From Phenylobacterium sp. (GTDB lineage: Bacteria > Pseudomonadota > Alphaproteobacteria > Caulobacterales > Caulobacteraceae), in assembly GCA_020402585.1 (NCBI GenBank), contig JADBZH010000036.1, forward strand, positions 1 through 52,549: a DNA stretch of 52,549 bases, given 5' to 3'. Positions 8,024 through 16,333 of the stretch are shown here, one piece after another; within the stretch, counting starts at the first letter, position 1, and each line of letters opens with the position of its first letter. Below the pieces are notes generated by a model. That model ran no database searches and had not been told where the DNA came from. It saw only the letters and a list, made by a program, of their open reading frames with translations. The position numbers and the translations under genes are program-made.

Positions 8024-8632
8024 TCAGAAGCCGGCCAGGATCGACATCCGGACCAGTTCAGAGAGGCTCCGGGCTCCCGTCTTGGTCATGACGTTGGCCC
8101 GGTAGACCTCCACGGTTCTCGGGCTGATCCCGAGTTCCCGGGCGATGACCTTGTTCGCCTTGCCGTCCACGACACCCTTGAGCACCTCGGTCTCCCGGGG
8201 CGAGAGGGACGACAGCATGGCGGAGAAGGCGCCGCCGCCCTGGGTGGGCGCCTTGTTCGCTGTCTTCTCGAGGGCGTCCTGGATCGCCGCGACCAGCGCC
8301 TCGTCGTCGAAGGGCTTCTCGAGGAAGTCCGTCACACCCCGCTTCAAGGCCTCGACCGCCATCGGGACATCCCCGTGGCCGGTGATGATGATGACCGGCG
8401 TGGCCACCCCCCGCGCCGAAAGCTCGGACACGAGCTGGAGACCGGTCATGCCGGGCATCCTGACATCCGTGACGATGCAGTCCCCGGACCCGCATCCGTC
8501 CGACCCCAGGAAGGCGACGGCGGAGTCCCAGGTACGGCAGGAGAGCCCGGCCGTCTCCAGGAGAAAGGCGAGGGCGGCGCGGACGGCCTCGTCATCATCG
8601 ATGACATGCACCAGGGCGGACGATGGGGTCAT
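8024..8632 (-). CDS. fixJ: FixJ-type response regulator (receiver + LuxR HTH)
   Basis: 202 residues. The N-terminal receiver has acidic residues DDD at 12-14, phospho-Asp D56 ([11 protein letters not shown]), T84 ([11 protein letters not shown]) and K106 (DFLEKPFDD). The linker is rich in Ala and Gly. The C-terminal LuxR/NarL helix-turn-helix runs from about 140 to 198 ([27 protein letters not shown] and [13 protein letters not shown]). Domain layout and sequence are those of FixJ, the cognate partner of FixL, which activates fixK under low oxygen. Its ATG overlaps the fixL stop (ATGA), so sensor and regulator are co-translated. A FixJ-like box is present upstream of fixK. Confidence 0.92.
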   Translation of the reverse strand: MTPSSALVHVIDDDEAVRAALAFLLETAGLSCRTWDSAVAFLGSDGCGSGDCIVTDVRMPGMTGLQLVSELSARGVATPVIIITGHGDVPMAVEALKRGVTDFLEKPFDDEALVAAIQDALEKTANKAPTQGGGAFSAMLSSLSPRETEVLKGVVDGKANKVIARELGISPRTVEVYRANVMTKTGARSLSELVRMSILAGF

Positions 8633-10131
8633 GCGTCGGCCTCATCGGAGAGCGGCAGGTCCGCTGTGCGTAGCGTGAAACGGAAGACAGCGCCACCGTC
8701 GGGCCGGTTCCAGGCTGTGAGCTCCCCGCCATGGGCCTCGATGATGGTCCTGCAGATGGACAGGCCCACCCCCATGCCCTCGGCCTTGGTGGTGACGAAG
8801 GGCTGGAAGAGCCGCTCCTGAATCTCCGGAGCGAGCCCGGGCCCCGTATCCAAGATCAGGACCTCCACGCCTCCGCCATCCAGGGGGTTCGCCTCCACGG
8901 TCAGGTTGCGGACCGGAGCCTCGCTCATCGCCTCGACACTGTTTCGCATGAGGTTCAGAACCACCTGCTGGATCTGGACCTTGTCGGCCAGTACGGGGCC
9001 CAGCTTCGGGGAGAGGGCGTAGTCCAGCCGGATCCCGGCGTCCCGGGCTCCTGTCATGGCCAGCGCCCCGGCCTCTTCGAGCAGCTTCGGCAGGGCCTCA
9101 ATGCGCATGGCGGCCTCGCCCTTGCCGACGAAGGCGCGGAGGCGGCGGATGATCTCGCCCGCGCGGAGCGCCTGCTCTCCAGCCGCCGTCAGGGCGGACC
9201 GGATCCGGTCCAGGTCCGGCGTCCCGGAGTCCAGAAGACGGACCGAGCCCTTCATGTAGCTGGCGATGGCGGAGAGCGGCTGGTTTAGCTCGTGGGCCAG
9301 GGCGGAGGCCATCTCGCCCATGGAGGTCAGCCGCGAGACATGGATCAGCTCTGACTGCATGTCATGGAGCCGCCGTTCCGCCGCCTGAGGCTCGGTGAGG
9401 TCGCGGATGAAGCCGGTGAAGAACCTCCGCCGGCCGCTCCGCATCTCCCCGACAGCCAACTCGATCGGGAAGGTGGAACCGTCCCGGCGCACCCCCACAG
9501 CCACCCGGCCAATCCCGATGATCTTCCGCTCGCCTGTATCGAGATAGCGTCCGAGGTATTGGGCGTGCTCGGCCCGGTAGGGGTCTGGCATGAGCAGGGT
9601 GACGTTACAGCCGATCGCCTCGGCCGCGGTCCAGCCGAACAGCCGCTCAGCCGCCGCGCTGAAGGAGCGGATGGTCCCGGCCTCATCGATGACGATCATC
9701 GCCTCGGGGACGGTGTCGAGGATGGACTGGAGGTGATCCTGCCTCTGCTTCGAAAGGGCCAGCATGGTCCGCGCCGTGGCGGTCATGCGCCTGAGGCGCC
9801 AGGCCGCCGCCGCAAGGGCGCCGGAGGCGGCGATGTAGAGCACCAGGCCGAGGATCTCCTCGCCGTCCATCAGGGCGTGACCGCCCGTCAGGGCGAAGGA
9901 ACCGGCCAGTCCGAGGAGGGAGGCGAGGATCACCGGTCCGGCGCCGCCGGGAATCGCCGCCGCGAGGAGGGCCGGGGCGAGGAGAAAGAGGTCCAGGCGC
10001 GGGGTGGGCTGGGTCGTGAAGACAACCCGAGCCATCAGCACAACCATGACGGCGGCCACGGCGAGGCCATAGGCCAGCCATCGCCGCCGGGCGGGCTCGC
10101 CCTCGATCTCTCTCTGGATCTCCGAGTCCAT
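8629..10131 (-). CDS. fixL: Oxygen-sensing heme-PAS histidine kinase FixL
   Basis: 500 residues from the ATG preceded by TAGGAG; a longer in-frame start at 10248 adds an unsupported tail. Four membrane helices lie within about residues 18-112. A PAS domain follows (about 135-245), then HisKA with phospho-acceptor H280 in [17 protein letters not shown], then HATPase. The heme PAS is recognisable: H189 ([10 protein letters not shown]), R195 and R209 (IIGIGR) have exactly the spacing of Bradyrhizobium FixL H200, R206 and R220, the heme ligand and the arginines involved in heme-propionate contact and O2 signalling. So it should bind heme and be inhibited by O2. It overlaps fixJ and follows the universal stress gene by 47 bp. 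Confidence 0.93.
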   Translation of the reverse strand: MDSEIQREIEGEPARRRWLAYGLAVAAVMVVLMARVVFTTQPTPRLDLFLLAPALLAAAIPGGAGPVILASLLGLAGSFALTGGHALMDGEEILGLVLYIAASGALAAAAWRLRRMTATARTMLALSKQRQDHLQSILDTVPEAMIVIDEAGTIRSFSAAAERLFGWTAAEAIGCNVTLLMPDPYRAEHAQYLGRYLDTGERKIIGIGRVAVGVRRDGSTFPIELAVGEMRSGRRRFFTGFIRDLTEPQAAERRLHDMQSELIHVSRLTSMGEMASALAHELNQPLSAIASYMKGSVRLLDSGTPDLDRIRSALTAAGEQALRAGEIIRRLRAFVGKGEAAMRIEALPKLLEEAGALAMTGARDAGIRLDYALSPKLGPVLADKVQIQQVVLNLMRNSVEAMSEAPVRNLTVEANPLDGGGVEVLILDTGPGLAPEIQERLFQPFVTTKAEGMGVGLSICRTIIEAHGGELTAWNRPDGGAVFRFTLRTADLPLSDEADA

Positions 10132-10178
10132 GACCCGGACTCCTACCGCCCGGGATCGCCCCTGGGAATGCGCGGCGT

Positions 10179-11003
10179 TTAGTGGCTGAGGAAGACGAAC
10201 CGCTCGGAGGCGTTGAGCAGGTGTCGGGTCACACCGCCCAGGACCCATTCATAAGCCCGGCTATGGCCGTAGGCGCCCGAGACGATCAGGTCGGCGTCCA
10301 TGCGGTCCGCCTGCGCGAGGAGCTCCGCCTGCACGTCGTCGGCTCCCGCGACAGCCACATGGGTGCGCGGCCTCGCCATGCTGTGCCGGGCGATCATCCC
10401 GGCCACGTCCTCGGCCTGGGCGTGCAGGGCCTCCTGGTCCTCCTTGTCGCCAAGGGCGACGATCAGAATCTCGTCGGCCATGTGCATGAAGGAGAGCGCG
10501 TCGGACACCGCCCGCCGGGCCTCGCGGGTATCCTTCCAGGCCACCAGGATCCGGCGGGTCTCAAGACGGCCGCCGTGCGGTGGGACCACCAGTATGGGCC
10601 GGCCCGAACTGATCAGGAGTTCGGGGGTGCTGACCCTTGTGTAGATATCCCCTTCGCCGGCAGGACCTCCCGTGACCACCAGGTCGACGGCGCGGGCCAC
10701 GCGGGCCATGGCGGGCGTGGGCAGGTCGCCGACAGAGCGCCACTCGGTGCGGGCGCCCTTCGCATGTGCGGTGAAGGCCGCGTTCGCCGCCTCCAGGTTG
10801 CGTGTCTGCTGCTCGTAGAGAAGCGGCGTCCACTGGGCTGTTCCGAAACCGTAGGGGTCTATGGCGGCGATGGGAGGAATGGCTTCGGCGCCCAGGCCGA
10901 TCAGGAGGGCGTCAAGCTTGATGGCCAGGGCGGCCGCGGCCTCCGTGCGGAGCTTCGAGGCCTCGCCGGGCTGAGCGTGGACGAGCAGGGATCGGAAACT
11001 CAT
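10179..11003 (-). CDS. Universal stress protein (tandem UspA-type)
   Basis: 274 residues from the ATG preceded by GGAGGCG; the in-frame ATG 36 bp earlier lies before that ribosome site. The C-terminal UspA domain (about 145-274) has the ATP-binding pattern G-2x-G-9x-G in [16 protein letters not shown] and begins [17 protein letters not shown]. The N-terminal half ([15 protein letters not shown] onwards) is a degenerate second Usp domain. Such proteins are common in oxygen-limitation and redox regulons of proteobacteria, and the position between fixK and fixL suits that. A short hairpin (GGCCC-GACT-GGGCC) lies at 11021-11034 between this gene and fixK and might modulate read-through. Confidence 0.85.
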   Translation of the reverse strand: MSFRSLLVHAQPGEASKLRTEAAAALAIKLDALLIGLGAEAIPPIAAIDPYGFGTAQWTPLLYEQQTRNLEAANAAFTAHAKGARTEWRSVGDLPTPAMARVARAVDLVVTGGPAGEGDIYTRVSTPELLISSGRPILVVPPHGGRLETRRILVAWKDTREARRAVSDALSFMHMADEILIVALGDKEDQEALHAQAEDVAGMIARHSMARPRTHVAVAGADDVQAELLAQADRMDADLIVSGAYGHSRAYEWVLGGVTRHLLNASERFVFLSH

Positions 11004-11060
11004 GATGTCGCCTCCATTTTGGCCCGACTGGGCCGCCAACCGGTCAGGACCGGCCTGTCT

Positions 11061-11729
11061 TCACTGGGCTTGATCTGCAAGCCGGGCGAGGCTTTCGGGA
11101 TTCACCACCCGGAACTGCCGGGTCGCGCAGAACGATACGATCCGCCCGGACTGCAGCTGAGACAGCATGCGCGAGACGGTCTCTATGGTCAGGCCCAGAT
11201 AGTCCGCCATGTCCTGACGTCCCATGGGCAGGTCCACCACCGGGGCGTCGCCCGACTTGTCGGACAGGCCCTTCAGGAAGCTTGCGACCCTTTCGCAGGC
11301 CGTCTTGCGGCCGAGGAGCAGGACATGTTCCTGGGCGCGCTCCAGCTCGCGCCGGGTGGCCTCCCATCCAAGGCGTTGCATATCCTCGCCGGGGGTCCTC
11401 AGGGCTGAGGCCTTGATCACCAGGATCACGCTGTCTCGGACCGCCTCGGCGGCGAAGCGGTGGGCAGATCCGGTCTCAAGGCCGAAGATCTCGCCTGCGA
11501 GGTAGAAGTCCCCGATCTGGCGCCGGCCGTCGGCCATGACCCGGGTGGTGCGCACGGCGCCTTCCAGGACCCGGTAGATCAGGTCGGCGTCCTCGTCCTG
11601 GCCATAGATTTCCTCGTCCTTGGCGAAGGCCATGGTCACCCCCATCCGGAACAGGGCCGCCACCGGCTCGCCCTTGCGCTGAGGCGTCGGCAGGACGTGG
11701 ACATCCTTGTAGTCATAGGCGAGGGCCAT
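11061..11729 (-). CDS. fixK: Crp/Fnr-family regulator FixK
   Basis: 222 residues with an N-terminal cyclic-nucleotide-like beta roll (about 25-115), dimerisation helix (116-143) and a C-terminal winged helix with recognition helix DYLGLTIETVSRMLSQL. E183, S186 and R187 correspond to the FNR residues that read TTGA half-sites. There is no N-terminal cluster of cysteines (only C145 and C201), so it is not an O2-labile FNR but FixK-type, placed under FixLJ. It is divergent from the metallo-beta-lactamase gene across about 166 bp containing a FixJ-like box. Ribosome site AAGGAG precedes the ATG. Targets probably include fixT and the 13.9-14.5 kb genes (see the two FixK boxes). Confidence 0.88.
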   Translation of the reverse strand: MALAYDYKDVHVLPTPQRKGEPVAALFRMGVTMAFAKDEEIYGQDEDADLIYRVLEGAVRTTRVMADGRRQIGDFYLAGEIFGLETGSAHRFAAEAVRDSVILVIKASALRTPGEDMQRLGWEATRRELERAQEHVLLLGRKTACERVASFLKGLSDKSGDAPVVDLPMGRQDMADYLGLTIETVSRMLSQLQSGRIVSFCATRQFRVVNPESLARLADQAQ

Positions 11730-11805
11730 TTCGTCGCTCCTTGTGGGTCAACGTCGCCAAGCTATGCCCCGAGCGGGGGCGGGCCTATCCGGGGCGGCTC
11801 CCTAC

Positions 11806-11819
11806 GGGGAACTACCTAG
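11806..11819 (-). promoter_or_regulatory. FixJ-like binding site upstream of fixK
   Basis: On the minus strand the sequence is CTAGGTAGTTCCCC, 77-90 nt upstream of the fixK ATG. This differs at one position from the class I FixJ site that I recall as CTAAGTAGTTNCCC from in vitro selection work. The distance suits an activator site for a promoter with a short leader. It lies in the divergent region, so it could also influence the metallo-beta-lactamase gene. The consensus is quoted from memory and should be verified. Confidence 0.58.
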
Positions 11820-11895
11820 AGTGGCGGCGGACGCGGTATCGGCTAGGCTCGACCCACTGGCTGGCGTGGTGTCGGCGGGGAGCCGGGTGTTCAGA

Positions 11896-13488
11896 ATGGC
11901 GCTTGATCTGCTGTTTCACGGCGCCGCCGGATGCGTCACCGGGTCCTGCGCCGAACTGGGAGGTCCCGGCTTCCGGGTGCTGGTGGACTGCGGGATGTTC
12001 CAGGGTTCCAAGACCCTGAAGGCCCTGAACTATGAGCCCTTCCCCTTCGACCCGCGGAAGATCGACGCCGTCCTCCTGACACACGCTCATATCGATCATT
12101 CCGGCCTCCTGCCCAAGCTCATGAGGGCGGGCTTCTCCGGCCCGATCTACGCCACCGCCGGGACCCGGGACCTGTGCCGGATCATGCTCGCCGACGCCGG
12201 AGGCATCCAGGAAAGCGAGGTTCGGCATCTGAATCGCCGCAACCAGAGGCGCGGGCGGGAGATGGTCGAGCCGATCTACACAGAGGCCGACGCCCGCCGT
12301 GTGATGGACCAGTTCGTCAAGGTGCGGCTGGGTGAGACGATCCCGGTTCTGCCCGGGCTTGAAGCGGTCTGGTGGGAGGCCGGGCACATCCTCGGCGGCG
12401 CCTCGGTTGAGGTCCGGGCGGAGAGCGGGGAGGGGCCGACCCGCCTGCTGTTCTCGGGCGACCTCGGTCCGGGGGGGCGGGACTACATGCCCGATCCGGA
12501 AGGACCCTCGGGGATCGACCACCTGATCCTGGAGTCGACCTACGGGGACCGGCAGCGGGAGAGGGTGACTCCGGAGGCGCGGCGCGCGCTGCTGGCCCAT
12601 GAGCTGAGCGAGGCGCACAAGGCTGGCGGTCCGCTCCTCATCCCGGCCTTCGCCGTCGAGCGTTCCCAGGAGCTGCTGGCGGATATCATGACCATCATGG
12701 ATGAAGGCCTGGCGCCCGAGGCCGACATCTTCCTGGATTCGCCGATGGCCTCCGAGGTGACAGAAGTGTTCCGGCAGAGGGGTTGGAACCGGGCCTCCGG
12801 CGTCAATCCCTTCACCTCCCTACATACGGCCGGGCGGCTCAAGTTCACACCCGATCCCGGTGACAGCGACCGGCTGGAACAGCTCCGGGGCTGGCACGTC
12901 ATCATGGCGGCGAGCGGCATGTGCGACGCCGGCCGGGTGCGTCGCCATCTCAAGCGCCTGCTCTGGAACCGGGAGGCCACCGTCCTGATCACGGGCTACC
13001 AGGCTGTGGGCACCCTCGGCCGGCTGCTGGTCGATGGGGCCCGCCGCGTGCGGATCCAGGGCGAGGAGTTCCGCGTCCGGGCGCGCATCCGCAGCATCGA
13101 GGTCTATTCCGGCCATGCCGACGCCGCCGGCCTGGTGGAGTGGGCCCGCGCCCGTGGGCCCATACGCGGGTCGGTCTTCCTCGACCATGGCGAGCCCCCG
13201 GCGTTGGAGGGGCTGGCGACGCGTCTGGCCGAGGCGGGGACGCCCCGGGAGCGGATCATCATTCCCCAGGTCGACCAGGCCTATCGCCTGACGCCAGCCG
13301 GCGCAGAGGCCGGGCCCGCCCCGACGCCGCGGATCGCCGCCGGCCTCGCCGCCGTTCCCGACTGGCACAACGCCCGGGCCCAGCTGATCCTCGACCTCAA
13401 CGACCGCCTGGAGGGCCTGCCGCCCGAGGCGCGCGAATCCCTGATCCGGCGGATCGGCGAACTTGTCGCCGGCGCCGAGGAGACCTGA
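11896..13488 (+). CDS. Metallo-beta-lactamase/beta-CASP RNA nuclease (RMMBL type)
   Basis: 530 residues. The zinc-binding motif HAHIDH (H63, H65, D67, H68) is preceded by the family start LLFHGAAGCVTGSCAEL. The beta-CASP region has ILESTYGDR, PAFAVERSQELL and FLDSPMASEVTEVF. The C-terminal RMMBL part contains SIEVYSGHADAAGLVEW and FLDHGEPPALEGL. The overall plan is that of CPSF73/Ysh1-like exonucleases involved in RNA processing or decay. ATG 11896 is chosen; a GTG at 11887 with GGGGAG 4 bp upstream is an alternative start adding three residues. It diverges from fixK, and its neighbours suggest a low-oxygen stress role, which is inference. Confidence 0.88.
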   Translation: MALDLLFHGAAGCVTGSCAELGGPGFRVLVDCGMFQGSKTLKALNYEPFPFDPRKIDAVLLTHAHIDHSGLLPKLMRAGFSGPIYATAGTRDLCRIMLADAGGIQESEVRHLNRRNQRRGREMVEPIYTEADARRVMDQFVKVRLGETIPVLPGLEAVWWEAGHILGGASVEVRAESGEGPTRLLFSGDLGPGGRDYMPDPEGPSGIDHLILESTYGDRQRERVTPEARRALLAHELSEAHKAGGPLLIPAFAVERSQELLADIMTIMDEGLAPEADIFLDSPMASEVTEVFRQRGWNRASGVNPFTSLHTAGRLKFTPDPGDSDRLEQLRGWHVIMAASGMCDAGRVRRHLKRLLWNREATVLITGYQAVGTLGRLLVDGARRVRIQGEEFRVRARIRSIEVYSGHADAAGLVEWARARGPIRGSVFLDHGEPPALEGLATRLAEAGTPRERIIIPQVDQAYRLTPAGAEAGPAPTPRIAAGLAAVPDWHNARAQLILDLNDRLEGLPPEARESLIRRIGELVAGAEET

Positions 13489-13492
13489 CGCC

Positions 13493-13825
13493 ATGAGACT
13501 CATCGCCGCCGTCCTCACTCCCAGCGCCCTTGTCCTCGCCCTCGCCGGATGCGCCACGACAGGGGATGAAGACGCCCCCTCGGCCGCCAGGGGACAGCTC
13601 CTGGCGGAGGCCCAGTGCGGGACCTGCCACGCTGTGACCGGCGAGGCCGAGCCCGGCCAGGCGCCCTCCTTCACGAGCCTCGCCGCGCGCTACCGGGCCC
13701 ACAGCCTGAGGGCCCGGCTGACGGAGATCGATGAGACCGGGCATTTCAACATGCCGCCCCTGAAGATGGGGGATGCCGATGTCGAGGACATCGCGGCCTG
13801 GCTGGACAGCCTGCCTCTGCCCTGA
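13493..13825 (+). CDS. Small c-type cytochrome lipoprotein
   Basis: 110 residues with a lipoprotein signal peptide ending LALAGC (lipidated Cys 20), one heme c site CGTCH (C42, C45, H46) and a likely axial Met in HFNMPP (M87). The protein would sit in the periplasm anchored to a membrane and carry electrons. Its ATG is 4 bp after the nuclease stop, so it is probably co-transcribed with that gene. Co-occurrence with FixLJK fits a role in microaerobic respiration, though the partner oxidase genes (ccoNOQP) are not in this window. Family beyond class I cytochrome c not determined. Confidence 0.83.
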   Translation: MRLIAAVLTPSALVLALAGCATTGDEDAPSAARGQLLAEAQCGTCHAVTGEAEPGQAPSFTSLAARYRAHSLRARLTEIDETGHFNMPPLKMGDADVEDIAAWLDSLPLP

Positions 13826-13836
13826 CCCCCGGCCCT

Positions 13837-13850
13837 TTGCGGCAGATCAA
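13837..13850 (+). promoter_or_regulatory. FixK/FNR-type box upstream of the 13.9-14.5 kb gene pair
   Basis: TTGCGGCAGATCAA, of the form TTGCG-N4-ATCAA, matching TTG(A/C)-N6-(T/G)CAA. It lies 53-66 bp upstream of the ATG at 13903. That suits class II activation with a leader of about 18 nt. The same TTGCG-N4-ATCAA form precedes fixT. Confidence 0.6.
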
Positions 13851-13902
13851 GGCGACGGCGCCGGGGGCATGGTCTTTGGACCCGCTCACGGAGACGACAG
13901 CC

Positions 13903-14118
13903 ATGGTGGCCTCCCCTGTTCGGCGCAACGCTTGCAAGACGCACATGAGGCGTGCCCCCGGCTCCCTGTCGGTCGGCGCCGTCCTCGTCGCGACGATCGT
14001 CCTGGCGGCCTGCCACCGCCCCATCCCGCCCAACGTCACGCCCCCGGGTGAGACGGCGGCCTTCTCTGAACCCAGCCCGGGCGCACCTGTGGCCCGGCAG
14101 ACGGAGATCCCGAAATGA
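13903..14118 (+). CDS. Small lipoprotein (hypothetical)
   Basis: 71 residues from the ATG with GGAG 9 bp upstream. A second ATG at 13945 would give 57 residues with the same mature part. The signal segment SVGAVLVATIVLAAC ends in a lipobox (lipidated Cys 37), leaving a short Pro-rich exported tail (HRPIPPNVTPPGE onwards) of about 34 residues. The stop overlaps the ATG of the host-attachment-like gene as ATGA, which supports it as real. Function unknown. Expression may be FixK-dependent given the box 53 bp upstream. Confidence 0.6.
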   Translation: MVASPVRRNACKTHMRRAPGSLSVGAVLVATIVLAACHRPIPPNVTPPGETAAFSEPSPGAPVARQTEIPK

Positions 14119-14549
14119 CAGTTTCAGAGCGCACCCGCATCCTGGTCGCGGCGGGCGGCGGCGCGCGCTGGATCGAGCGGGCCCGCGATCACGCCGACCC
14201 TGTCACCCTGGGCGAGATGAAGCCGCCAGCCGTGCACCATCACCAGGGGCCGCCGGGCGTGTCGTTCGAGAGCGCTACCGCCATGCGGCACGGGACCGGC
14301 CAGCATGACCTGGCCGATCGTCGTCGGGAGGCCTTCGCCAAGGAACTCGCCGAGCTTCTCAATACGCAGGCGGGGAAGGGCGAATACGAACACCTTGTCC
14401 TCGCCGCCCCGCCGCGCCTCCTGAAGGCGATCCGCGAGCGGCTTTCGGATACGGCGCGCGGGCGGATCCTGGCGGAGATCCCCAAGGACCTGCTGAAGGT
14501 CTCCAACCACGACATCAAGGACTGGCTCCGGGCGCCCGGCATCCTCTGA
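14115..14549 (+). CDS. Host-attachment-family protein (eRF1/baeRF-like)
   Basis: 144 residues. The pattern TRILVAAGGGARWIERARDH at the N-terminus and FAKELAELLNTQAGKGEYEHLVLAAPPRLLKAIRERLS in the second half are typical of the proteins annotated as required for attachment to host cells (Host_attach, Pfam PF10116), which relate to archaeo-eukaryotic release-factor-like domains. Despite the name the biochemical role is not established. Translational coupling with the small lipoprotein and an upstream FixK-type box suggest induction at low oxygen. In other alphaproteobacteria these genes often lie near universal stress and respiratory genes, as here. Confidence 0.8.
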   Translation: MTVSERTRILVAAGGGARWIERARDHADPVTLGEMKPPAVHHHQGPPGVSFESATAMRHGTGQHDLADRRREAFAKELAELLNTQAGKGEYEHLVLAAPPRLLKAIRERLSDTARGRILAEIPKDLLKVSNHDIKDWLRAPGIL

Positions 14550-14562
14550 GGGCGTCCCGCTG

Positions 14563-14610
14563 GATCATGTTCCGATGAGTGGGAACCGGTTATCGGATCG
14601 AGACATGATC
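14563..14610. repeat. Dispersed palindromic repeat, copy 1
   Basis: A 48-bp imperfect hairpin bounded by GATCATGT and ACATGATC, with the core GAGTGGGAACCGGTTATCGG. It lies between the host-attachment-like gene and pfkB. A second copy in the opposite orientation is at 18324-18366: CCGATAACC, GTTCCCACT, GGAACA and GATC are shared in the same order. Similar GATC-bounded palindromes with a GTGGGAACCGGTT-like core are scattered in alphaproteobacterial genomes (from memory). Confidence 0.72.
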
Positions 14611-14730
14611 TAACGTATTGAAATGAGGTCTTGTTTGTCCCTTCAGGCGTTCCGTCTGAAAGGAACAGGCTCTGGCGGGAATCGGGAGTTCGGGTCCATC
14701 TGGTCGCGGGCGTCGCCGGGAGGCGTGAGC

Positions 14731-15696
14731 GTGACGAAGGCCATAACTGCCCCGGTCCTGGCGACCTTGACCCTCAATCCGGCCCTGGACCTCCAGACCG
14801 GCGTGGACATCGTCGAGCCAGAGAACAAGCTGCGCTGCGATGTCGCCCGACAGGACGCGGGCGGCGGCGGCGTGAACGTCGCCCGGGTCCTGGGCCGGTT
14901 GGGCGGGAGGGCGACCTGCATCCTGCCCCTTGGCGGCCCGGCTGGACAGGCCCTCCAGGCCCGCCTCGCCGATGAGGGCCTGGACGCCCTGGTGGTCCCG
15001 ATCGCCGGCGAAACCCGTCAGAGCTTCACCGTTTTCGACCGTTCGCGGGGCGCGGAGTTCCGCTTCGTCCTTCCAGGCCCCAAGCTGAAGGCCGGCGAGG
15101 TCCGCGCCGTGGAGACGGCGCTGGCGGACCTGTCGCCTGCTCCGGACGTCCTGGTGGTCAGCGGCAGCCTGCCGGCCGGCATGGATCCGACCCGCCTCGC
15201 CCGTCTCGCTGCGCGTGTGCGCCGCCAGGGCGTGAAGCTCGCCCTCGACGCTTCGGGCGAGGGGCTCAGGGCCGGACTGGACGCCGGTGTCTGGTTGGTG
15301 AAACCCAACCTCCGGGAGTTACAGCAGTGCCTCGTGCGGGACCTGCCCGATCTTTCGTCGCAGCTCGCCGCCGCCCGCGGGCTGATCGATGACGGTCGCG
15401 CCGCCTGGGTGGCCCTGAGCCTCGGGCGCCAGGGCGCCGTGCTGGTCGGCGCCGGCTTCGCCGCCCACGCGCCCGCCTTGCCGATCACCCCGGTCTCCAC
15501 GGTGGGCGCCGGAGACAGCTTCCTCGCGGGCCTCGTCTGGGAGCTTTCCCGGGGCCGCCCGCCGCGCCAGGCGCTGGCGACCGCTGTCGCCGCCGCCTCG
15601 GCGACCCTGATGTCGCCCGGTTCCGGCATGGCCCGCAGCGCCGATATCCGGCGACTGAGGCCCAGGGTGCGGATTGAGGTCCTGGCGGGCGGCTAG
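14731..15696 (+). CDS. pfkB: 6-phosphofructokinase II (PfkB family)
   Basis: 321-residue ribokinase-fold sugar kinase. N-terminal LATLTLNPALD and ENKLRC followed by GGGGVNVARVLGRLGG match E. coli PfkB, and the C-terminal GAGD (259-262) holds the catalytic Asp D262. VVSGSLPAGMD and LVKPNLREL are further family segments. It should phosphorylate fructose 6-phosphate; a tagatose 6-phosphate or fructose 1-phosphate specificity cannot be excluded. The GTG at 14731 is chosen because GGGAGG ends 7 nt upstream; a GTG 6 nt earlier is too close to it. PfkB-type kinases are common in hypoxia regulons, matching the neighbours. The stop shares CTAG with the convergent PAS-like gene. Confidence 0.87.
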   Translation: MTKAITAPVLATLTLNPALDLQTGVDIVEPENKLRCDVARQDAGGGGVNVARVLGRLGGRATCILPLGGPAGQALQARLADEGLDALVVPIAGETRQSFTVFDRSRGAEFRFVLPGPKLKAGEVRAVETALADLSPAPDVLVVSGSLPAGMDPTRLARLAARVRRQGVKLALDASGEGLRAGLDAGVWLVKPNLRELQQCLVRDLPDLSSQLAAARGLIDDGRAAWVALSLGRQGAVLVGAGFAAHAPALPITPVSTVGAGDSFLAGLVWELSRGRPPRQALATAVAAASATLMSPGSGMARSADIRRLRPRVRIEVLAGG

Positions 15697-16121
15697 CCCT
15701 TCGCCAGGCCGCCGACCAGCATGCGCACCTCGCCCTCGCCCCAGGCGGGCAGGAGAAGACGCTGGCCGCCTCCCGCCGCATAGAGGGTGGGCCGCATCAG
15801 CTCCACCGTAGCGCTGGCCTGGGCGCGGAGGAGGGTGAAGACCTCGGGCAGGTCGACGTCATCGAGAAAGAGGCCGAGCAGCAGGTCGCTCTGCACCGCC
15901 GGGGGTGCGACCTCCAGGTCGTTGAAGCGGAAACGTTCCGGCCGGCTGAAGACATCGAGGATGAAGGTTTCCGCGCCGGAGGCCTCGATCTTGATCTCCG
16001 AAAGGTCGTCCCAGAACGGAACCTCCGCCTGACCGCGCTTCAGTCCCTCCCAGTAGGCGAGCAGCCGGGCGAGGGGAGGGGCCAGGGGGCCGTCGATGGC
16101 GAAGGGCGCGGCCTGGGTCAT
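15693..16121 (-). CDS. PAS-fold protein (PAS_5-like, function unknown)
   Basis: 142 residues from the ATG preceded by GGAAGGA. Sequence such as LARLLAYWEGLKRGQAEVPFWDDLSEIKIEA, then ETFILDVFSRPERFRFND, is the pattern of the PAS_5 group found widely in alphaproteobacteria, with a single domain and no kinase or DNA-binding output. Cofactor and partner unknown. It converges on pfkB with a four-base overlap (CTAG at 15693-15696 reads as TAG on both strands) and diverges from the permease gene across about 212 bp. That gap holds no recognisable gene. Confidence 0.68.
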   Translation of the reverse strand: MTQAAPFAIDGPLAPPLARLLAYWEGLKRGQAEVPFWDDLSEIKIEASGAETFILDVFSRPERFRFNDLEVAPPAVQSDLLLGLFLDDVDLPEVFTLLRAQASATVELMRPTLYAAGGGQRLLLPAWGEGEVRMLVGGLAKG

Positions 16122-16333
16122 CAAGGGTCCTTCCGGGCGCTGCAGAATCTGGAGCCGCATCCTAGCTTCCGCCCGGAGAAGGTGAAAGCGCGGCGTCCGG
16201 GCAGTTGACCTTACGGCGTTCTGCCCTTTGGATGCGGGTGCGGCGGGGGTGGGAGCCGCAGTAGGGTGATTTCGAGCGTTCCCGACGCCCTGGCCATGAA
16301 CCGGGTCGCGGTCCATTCTCAGGGAGTGTTTTC

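Noticed and set aside
11068..11082. TTGATCTGCAAG as a FixK box
   Set aside because: It is inside the fixK coding region and lacks the second (T/G)CAA half at the required distance.
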